Positions 6,639 through 12,049 of a stretch of 12,049 nt of DNA are shown piece by piece. Position numbers and translations under genes: made by a program. Source of the DNA: Gemmataceae bacterium (GTDB lineage: Bacteria > Planctomycetota > Planctomycetia > Gemmatales > Gemmataceae). A model generated the notes under the pieces. It ran no database searches. It was given only the letters and a program-made list of their open reading frames with translations, and was not told the DNA's origin. The number at the start of each line of letters is the position of its first letter. Positions within the stretch are counted from its first letter, which is position 1. The stretch covers positions 1 through 12,049 of the forward strand of contig SIAL01000061.1 of NCBI GenBank assembly GCA_009691815.1, given 5' to 3'.

Positions 6639-8321
6639 ATGTTGGGTCACTTTATGGCAGGAAACCTCATCGGCCATCAATGCAAATCGAAGAACTTGGA
6701 ACCTACCAAAAAAGGGTGTTCCGGGAAACAAATCCTTCGGTACTGGGCATTTGGTTCACTCCTTTTGGGGGTTACCCTGGGATCGGGTTGTACCCATCCT
6801 TCGCAATATTGGCGGCAAAAAATGAAGGTGGGGCCCGACTATCTCCGGCCTGATGCCAAAACATCCGAGGATTGGATCGACACCAAAAATCCCAGAGTCA
6901 AGGCAAGCATCAGTCCGGACCTCAGGTGGTGGGAGCAATTCAACGATCCCACATTAAACGGACTCATTGAAACCGCCTACCGCGAAAATTTTCAGCTCAA
7001 AGACTCGGGTTACAGGGTGTTGGCGGCCCGAGCCAATTACAACATCAAGGTTGGCCAGTTTTTACCCCAGTCACAAACGCTGTTGACTGGCTATGATAGG
7101 GTCAAATACAGTTCCAATTTGGACTTTACCCAACGTTTGCCGGAAAACAACTTTAGCCTTTGGTCCACAGGATTCAATTTGACCTGGGAACTGGACGCCT
7201 GGGGGAAACTACGAAGAAACATTGAATCCTCACAAGGATCCTATCAAGCAAGCGTCGAAGAATATGATGGCATTTTGGTATCCGTTGTTGCGGATTTGGC
7301 CAACTATTATGTCGATTATCGTGTCGCGCAGACTCAGGTGGAATCCCTTCGGAAATTTGTTGTGTTGATGCAAGGATCGTTGGACATTGCCGAGGATCGC
7401 TTTAAAGGTGGAGCGACAACCGAGGTGGATGTTGAACAGGCCAAATTGAATCTTGCGCAAACGCAGGCGCAAATCCCGCCCAATGAAAAACGGGTCCGCC
7501 ATGCCGCCAACGCAATGTGCGTATTGTTGGGCATTTCCACGGAGGATTTAACGGCCAAGCTTGGAAAAAAACCAATTCCCCCGGCACCGGTGGAAGCCAA
7601 AACCGGCATTCCCGCAGACTTGTTAAGGCGCCGTCCCGATGTCCGACAGGCAGAGCGCAATCTTGCTGCCCAGTGTGCCCAAATCGGCGTTGCCGAGGCG
7701 GAACTGTACCCTTCTTTTGTGATCAATGGCTATTTAGGACTTTATAGCTCGGATATAAGTCAACTTTTCTCCCCTGGATCCATGTTTGGAAAAATTGGGC
7801 CCGTTGCCGATTGGAAAATCTTGAATTATGGTCGCCTAGTAAACAATATCCGCATGCAGGATGCAAAATTCCAATCCTTGGGGGCGGCCTATCAGCAAAC
7901 CGTACTCAATGCCGGTCGGGAAACGGAAAATGGTTTGATCGAATACATCAAAATGGATGAAGCCGCAAAATTTCAAGCAAAAGCGGTTCAAGCGGCCGTA
8001 AAATCCGTCGATTTGGCGAAGCTGCAATACTTTGAGGGAACTGTCGATTTCAATCGGGTATATTTATTGGAACGCCAGTTGGTTCAGGAACAGATTAAGC
8101 TGAACGATAATTTGGGTTCCGTTTCCATGGGCATAATCAACACCTACCGGTCCCTCGGTGGTGGCTGGGAAATGCGCCTGGAGGAACCGGCATTAAGCGA
8201 AATGGAGACCCGCCCCAGCCCCCGAACCGAAGGTGTTACTCCCAATGCCTATGAAACAAAACCTCGCCCCGCCGGTTTTGGCTACTGGCGTGAACTATTG
8301 AAAAACAAGAAAGTACCCTGA
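6639..8321 (+). CDS. NodT/OprM-type efflux outer membrane lipoprotein (TolC family)
   Basis: The 560-residue frame from ATG 6639 matches RND outer membrane factors. A hydrophobic segment (about 36-50, FGSLLLGVTLGSG) ends at Cys51, the likely lipidated residue, although Gly at -3 departs from the usual lipobox. The 35-residue lead is long, so the start may be Met6 (6654) or TTG 6696. The mature part has NodT hallmarks: KVGPDYLRP at 63-71, WWEQFNDPTLNGLIETA near 95, LLRRRPDVRQAERNLAAQ from 328, GVAEAELYPSF at 350-360 and LGGGW at 506-510. This corresponds to two outer-membrane-efflux repeats forming a trimeric barrel and periplasmic tunnel. A Pro/Glu/Arg-rich tail of about 50 residues follows LGGGW, beyond the usual end. 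The stop is 13 bp from the end of the convergent RND permease, its probable partner. Confidence 0.93.
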   Translation: MLGHFMAGNLIGHQCKSKNLEPTKKGCSGKQILRYWAFGSLLLGVTLGSGCTHPSQYWRQKMKVGPDYLRPDAKTSEDWIDTKNPRVKASISPDLRWWEQFNDPTLNGLIETAYRENFQLKDSGYRVLAARANYNIKVGQFLPQSQTLLTGYDRVKYSSNLDFTQRLPENNFSLWSTGFNLTWELDAWGKLRRNIESSQGSYQASVEEYDGILVSVVADLANYYVDYRVAQTQVESLRKFVVLMQGSLDIAEDRFKGGATTEVDVEQAKLNLAQTQAQIPPNEKRVRHAANAMCVLLGISTEDLTAKLGKKPIPPAPVEAKTGIPADLLRRRPDVRQAERNLAAQCAQIGVAEAELYPSFVINGYLGLYSSDISQLFSPGSMFGKIGPVADWKILNYGRLVNNIRMQDAKFQSLGAAYQQTVLNAGRETENGLIEYIKMDEAAKFQAKAVQAAVKSVDLAKLQYFEGTVDFNRVYLLERQLVQEQIKLNDNLGSVSMGIINTYRSLGGGWEMRLEEPALSEMETRPSPRTEGVTPNAYETKPRPAGFGYWRELLKNKKVP

Positions 8322-8334
8322 TTTTGCCTGGATG

Positions 8335-11300
8335 TTAGGAATGGTGGCCCACACTAGGATTAGCAACCGCCGGAGGAGGGGCATCCCTCTCTTTGGGTTT
8401 GGGCGGTTTTGCAAAATAGAGGATGCTATAATAAAAAACCGGTGTCAGGAAAATCCCAAATCCGGTGACACCCACCATGCCGCAAAATACTGTTTGGCCC
8501 AAAGTCCTGCGCATTTCGGCCCCTGCACCTTGGGCAATAACCAAGGGCAACACACCTAAAATAAAGGCAAAAGAGGTCATTAGGATGGGCCTAAGCCTCA
8601 TTTTGCAGGCAATCAGTGCGGAATCCCGAAGGGGCTTTCCCTCCTCCCGAAGCTGTTTGGCAAATTCCACAAAAAGGATCGCATTTTTACAAGCAAGCCC
8701 CACAAGCACCACAAATCCAATTTGACTGAAAATGTTGACATCCATGCCTGCTTGAAGCAATCCAAAAATCGCCGATAAAAGGCACATGGGGACGACCATG
8801 ATCACGGCCAAAGGCAGTGCCCAGCTTTCATAAAGGGCGGCCAACACCAAAAACACCAAAACCACACCGAGGCCAAAAAGCAACATGGCGGTGTTTCCTG
8901 AGCGAATCTGCATATAGGCCATTTCGGTCCAGTCGGCGAACATGAGGTTGGGAATATCGGAACTTTCTCGAAGGGAATGGAATTTGCTCTGTAGGCCGTC
9001 AAGGGCGGTTGTTGAACTGATTCCGGGGGCGGGCTCGCCAAAAATGGCCGCTGCGGGATAGAGGTTATAACGCATAATCAGGCTTGGACCGGTTGAGGAT
9101 TGGGGGCGGATTAAAGTGGCCAGGGGAATGATATCCCCTTGGTTGTTTTTTACTTTCAGTTGATTGAGGATTTCATGGATCTCCGTTCGGTTGTTTCCGT
9201 CGGCCTGAATGTTGACCTGCCAGGATCTGCCAAATCGGTTGAACTGATTTACATAATACGACCCAAGATTGACCTGCAATGTTTGGAAAATGTCCTGAAT
9301 GGAAACGCCAAGGGATTGGGCTTTATCACGGTCAATATCGAGCCAGATCCAAGGTGTGTCTGCCCTAAAATTGGTAAAAATCCCCCGAAATTGTGGATCT
9401 TCTGAGGCCTGTTTGGCTAAAAGGTCCGTCGCCGTTTGCAGGGAACGGCTGCCATAGTCTCCCCGATCTTCCACAATCAGTTTAAACCCTGCCACAGTGC
9501 CCAAACCGTCCACCGGGGGGGCACCAAACACTTCCACCTTGGCATCGGGGACAAGGCTGCTCCAAACGGATTTTAGCCTTTGGGAAACCGCTTCGGATGA
9601 TCCTTCGAGGCCGGGTCGCTCGGAAAAATCCTTGAGCATAACATACATTGCCCCCCAATTAGGGGAATTTGCCCCAAACACCAGCGATTGGCCAGCTATG
9701 GACACTGTGTGGGTAACCGCCTTGTCTTTGCTGGCCTCAGCTTCCATCAAATTGATGACATCACTTGTTCGTTCAAGCGAGGCACCATCGGGTAAAGTCA
9801 CATTTACAATGAGGTACCCTTTATCCTGTTGGGGGATAAAACCGGTGGGAGCCGAGGTAAAGAGGGTAACCGTGAGCCAAAGGAGGCCGCAATAAGCCAA
9901 AAGGACAAGGAGGCTGACCCGCAAGGCACCACCGACGATGGCACCATATGCCCGATTGACCAATTCAAATCCAAAGTTAAACAAGTAAAAGAACCAACCG
10001 AGGGTCCAACGCAAAAGCATGTCGAAAAGATCGGGCTTGGCATGTTTGGGTTTTAACAACAAGGCGGCAAGGGCTGGGCTTAGGGTTAGCGAATTGAGTG
10101 CACTAAGCAGCGTGGATACCGCAATGGTAAGGGCGAATTGTCTAAAGAATTGGCCAACAATACCAGAGATGAAAGCACAAGGAACAAACACGGCAGTTAG
10201 CACAAGTGCCACACCCAAAACGGGTCCTGTCACCTCCTCCATCGCCCGAATGGAGGCATCCCTTGGGGAAAGACCCTGCTCCATCCACCGTTCAACATTT
10301 TCCACGACAACAATGGCATCATCCACCACGATTCCAATGGCCAGCACCAAGCCGAATAGCGACAGGTTGTTGAGGCTAAAACCCAAGGCTGCCATGAGGA
10401 TAAAAGTTCCGATGATGGCAACCGGTACGGCAATGAGGGGGATGAGGGTTGCCCGCCAATTTTGCAAAAAAGCAAGGACCACCAGTGCCACCAATAGGAT
10501 GGCATCGCGCAGGGTTTTTAAGACCTCGGCTTTGGACTCCTGAATGAAGGGAGTTGTGTCATAGACAATTTGGTAATCAAGCTCGATGGAGAGCCCGGTG
10601 AACAATTCTTTCATCTTTTGGCGGACCGCTTCCGCAGTTTTTATGGCATTGGAACCGGGAAGTTGAAAGATGGTCAAGCCAACGCTTGGTTTGCCATCCA
10701 ATGTGCAAATTTGGTCGTATTGTTGTGATCCAAGCTCGATCCGGGCAACATCCTTCAAACGGATGAGAACCGCATCAGGGGTTCCGTCCGAACCGGGCAA
10801 GGCCTTGATTACAATGTCGCCAAATTCTGGTTCGGTGATAAGTCGCCCCAGGGCACTAAGGGTGATTTGAAAGGCTTGCCCTACGGGGGCGGGTTGTTGG
10901 CCGATGTTCCCTGCCGCAACCTGAAAGTTTTGCTGGGTGAGGGCTTCGACTACCTGATCCGTTGTCAAGCTAAGGAACGCAAGTCGCTCCGGATTCAACC
11001 AGGCCCGCATACTGTAGTCTCGTTGGCCGATATAGCCAACATCCCCAACACCTTCCACACGGAGCAATTCGTCACGAACCTGAATCGTGGCAAAATTGCT
11101 CATAAAGGTATCGGTAAAAAGGGATTTACCCGTGGGATCTCCCTGGCTCGTGAAATTGATGATCATCATGGCGCCCGCGCCCTTTTTGAGGACAGACACC
11201 CCTTGTCTTTGAACCAACTCGGGTAAAATGGGCAGGGCCAAAGATACACGAACCTGCGTTAAAACTTGGGCCATACTTAGATCCGTGCCCGGCGCAAAAG

Positions 11301-11580
11301 TGATCACCAGACGATAGCGGCCATCATTGGTACATTGAGAACTCATGTACATGGCATTTTCGACGCCACTTACTTGTTGTTCGATTGGTGCCGCGATGGT
11401 ATCCCGAACCAATTCGGCGTTCGCCCCGGGATAAATCGTTGAGACCTCAATCGTGGGAGGTGTGATTTCCGGATATTGCGTCGTTGGCAGTGCCAGATAG
11501 GAGACCGCTCCACCCAAGACTAAAAGGATGGAAAGCACCGAGGCGAAAATGGGCCGGTCAATGAAAAACTTGGGAATCAT
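8335..11580 (-). CDS. RND efflux permease, HAE1 (AcrB/MexB) type
   Basis: The protein has 1081 residues from the ATG at 11580. A longer in-frame opening at 11709 is rejected because it would overlap the upstream permease by 130 bp, and MIPKFFIDRPIFASVLSILL is the classic RND N-terminus. Landmarks: TM1 at 11-30, porter domain to about 340, TM2-6 at about 358-510, the proton-relay pair D420/D421 in TM4 (GIVVDDAIVVVENVE), the second porter domain at about 580-880 (GFIPQQDKGY near 580), and TM8-12 at about 895-1055 with Lys965 in GLACKNAILFVEFA. All expected relay residues are present, so it should be a working proton-driven exporter in the inner membrane. An adaptor and an outer membrane channel are required; the channel is probably the convergent NodT gene. 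A Pro/Lys-rich tail of about 25 residues ends the protein. The ATGA overlap with the upstream permease implies coupled translation. Confidence 0.95.
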   Translation of the reverse strand: MIPKFFIDRPIFASVLSILLVLGGAVSYLALPTTQYPEITPPTIEVSTIYPGANAELVRDTIAAPIEQQVSGVENAMYMSSQCTNDGRYRLVITFAPGTDLSMAQVLTQVRVSLALPILPELVQRQGVSVLKKGAGAMMIINFTSQGDPTGKSLFTDTFMSNFATIQVRDELLRVEGVGDVGYIGQRDYSMRAWLNPERLAFLSLTTDQVVEALTQQNFQVAAGNIGQQPAPVGQAFQITLSALGRLITEPEFGDIVIKALPGSDGTPDAVLIRLKDVARIELGSQQYDQICTLDGKPSVGLTIFQLPGSNAIKTAEAVRQKMKELFTGLSIELDYQIVYDTTPFIQESKAEVLKTLRDAILLVALVVLAFLQNWRATLIPLIAVPVAIIGTFILMAALGFSLNNLSLFGLVLAIGIVVDDAIVVVENVERWMEQGLSPRDASIRAMEEVTGPVLGVALVLTAVFVPCAFISGIVGQFFRQFALTIAVSTLLSALNSLTLSPALAALLLKPKHAKPDLFDMLLRWTLGWFFYLFNFGFELVNRAYGAIVGGALRVSLLVLLAYCGLLWLTVTLFTSAPTGFIPQQDKGYLIVNVTLPDGASLERTSDVINLMEAEASKDKAVTHTVSIAGQSLVFGANSPNWGAMYVMLKDFSERPGLEGSSEAVSQRLKSVWSSLVPDAKVEVFGAPPVDGLGTVAGFKLIVEDRGDYGSRSLQTATDLLAKQASEDPQFRGIFTNFRADTPWIWLDIDRDKAQSLGVSIQDIFQTLQVNLGSYYVNQFNRFGRSWQVNIQADGNNRTEIHEILNQLKVKNNQGDIIPLATLIRPQSSTGPSLIMRYNLYPAAAIFGEPAPGISSTTALDGLQSKFHSLRESSDIPNLMFADWTEMAYMQIRSGNTAMLLFGLGVVLVFLVLAALYESWALPLAVIMVVPMCLLSAIFGLLQAGMDVNIFSQIGFVVLVGLACKNAILFVEFAKQLREEGKPLRDSALIACKMRLRPILMTSFAFILGVLPLVIAQGAGAEMRRTLGQTVFCGMVGVTGFGIFLTPVFYYSILYFAKPPKPKERDAPPPAVANPSVGHHS

Positions 11581-12049
11581 CCTTGCCTGCCTTTCCGGGT
11601 AAACCGGGTTGAGATCAACTCCATGGTTTGATAAAAAACGGGAGTGAGCAGGGTACCAAACAGGGTAACCCCAATCATCCCGGAAAAAACCGTGATCCCC
11701 AAGGACCAACGCATTTCCGCCCCCGCACCCCGGGCCACCACCAAGGGAATAACTCCCAAAATAAATGCCAGTGAGGTCATGATAATCGGTCGAAATCGAA
11801 GTTTGCAGGAAAGCTGGGTAGCCTCCCCAATTTTCATCCCCTTTTGCCGCAAATCCCGGGCATATTCCACAATTAAAATGGCGTTCTTACAGGCCAAACC
11901 AACCAACACAACCAGACCCACCTGAGCTAAGATATCAATGGGCAAATGGGAGATCGCCAATCCCCCCATCGCCGATAGGAGACAGAGGGGAACCACAAGA
12001 ATTACGGCAAAGGGGTTTGTCCAACTTTCATATAAAGCCGCCAACACCA
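11577..12049 (-). CDS. Second RND efflux permease, C-terminal fragment (N-terminus outside window)
   Basis: The frame enters at the right edge and ends at TGA 11577-11579, giving about 157 C-terminal residues. They match the last four or so membrane helices of an RND permease: LAALYESWTNPFAVILVVPL, then GLACKNAILIVEYA with the TM10 Lys, then RFRPIIMTSLAFILGVIPLV and GAGAEMRWSLG. Aligned by eye to residues 914-1055 of the downstream permease, more than half the positions are identical, so the two are paralogues but not a recent duplication. The cytoplasmic tail is short (TRFTRKGRQG). Its stop overlaps the next gene's ATG in ATGA. Truncation is due only to the window edge. Tandem permeases of this kind can form mixed trimers (MdtB/MdtC is the known case) or separate pumps. 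Confidence 0.93.
   Translation of the reverse strand, partial: VLAALYESWTNPFAVILVVPLCLLSAMGGLAISHLPIDILAQVGLVVLVGLACKNAILIVEYARDLRQKGMKIGEATQLSCKLRFRPIIMTSLAFILGVIPLVVARGAGAEMRWSLGITVFSGMIGVTLFGTLLTPVFYQTMELISTRFTRKGRQG
11590..11596 (-). promoter_or_regulatory. Ribosome binding site for the downstream RND permease, inside the upstream permease
   Basis: On the minus strand GGAAAGG lies nine bases before the ATG at 11580, within the last codons of the upstream permease. It supports 11580 as the start and fits translational coupling through the ATGA overlap. Confidence 0.4.

Noticed and set aside
10019..10543. A 174-codon plus-strand open frame within the RND permease
   Set aside because: It is rich in Ser, Thr, Met and Ala, the usual antisense image of membrane helices. 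The opposite strand has clear RND motifs.
11581..11709. In-frame N-terminal extension of the RND permease
   Set aside because: It lies inside the coding sequence of the upstream permease, and the conserved RND N-terminus begins at 11580.
1..12049. tRNA, rRNA, CRISPR, insertion sequence, phage or defence genes
   Set aside because: No cloverleaf-like sequence, regularly spaced repeats, transposase motifs, terminal repeats or known defence domains were seen. Nearly all sequence is accounted for by the listed genes and remnants.

Overview
The window looks like chromosomal DNA from a planctomycete, probably near the Gemmata/Pirellula groups. The main marker is a secreted protein that joins a membrane-bound-dehydrogenase-type beta-propeller, a helical repeat region and a C-terminal CxxCH heme domain of the planctomycete type. 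Supporting markers are a secreted Gfo/Idh/MocA oxidoreductase with an RR leader, remnants of a PQQ-like propeller gene and a BNR/Asp-box gene, and weak or absent Shine-Dalgarno sites at several starts. Base composition is moderate (by eye slightly above half G+C), lower than the best known Gemmata genomes. I would not name a genus.

Layout. Positions 1-698 (minus) hold the N-terminal part of a secreted protein with a jelly-roll-like domain; it runs off the left edge. A 135-bp divergent intergenic region with a perfect 7-bp inverted repeat separates it from the PVC-type heme protein at 834-3791 (plus). Positions 3895-5038 (plus) hold a decayed composite: the first part of a PQQ-like propeller gene joined in frame to the last part of a BNR-repeat gene. 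It has an apparent frameshift at its 5' end, another inside the BNR part, and an in-frame ochre stop. Next come an intact Gfo/Idh/MocA oxidoreductase (5141-6496), a 142-bp gap with a possible short coding remnant, and a NodT-type efflux outer membrane lipoprotein (6639-8321). The right third, on the minus strand, carries two tandem RND permeases: a complete one (8335-11580) and the C-terminus of another upstream (11577-12049), with a 4-bp ATGA stop/start overlap.

Function. The left half is planctomycete periplasmic catabolism: a heme protein, propeller proteins and a sugar- or cyclitol-type NAD(P) oxidoreductase, probably acting on polysaccharide or glycoside breakdown products; substrates cannot be read from the sequence. 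The right half is a tripartite efflux system. The outer membrane channel faces the two permease genes tail to tail with a 13-bp gap, and a membrane-fusion adaptor is expected beyond the right edge. I see no RNA genes, CRISPR, insertion sequence, prophage or defence system, and no convincing new system. The most notable feature is the fused, multiply broken PQQ/BNR locus between intact genes.
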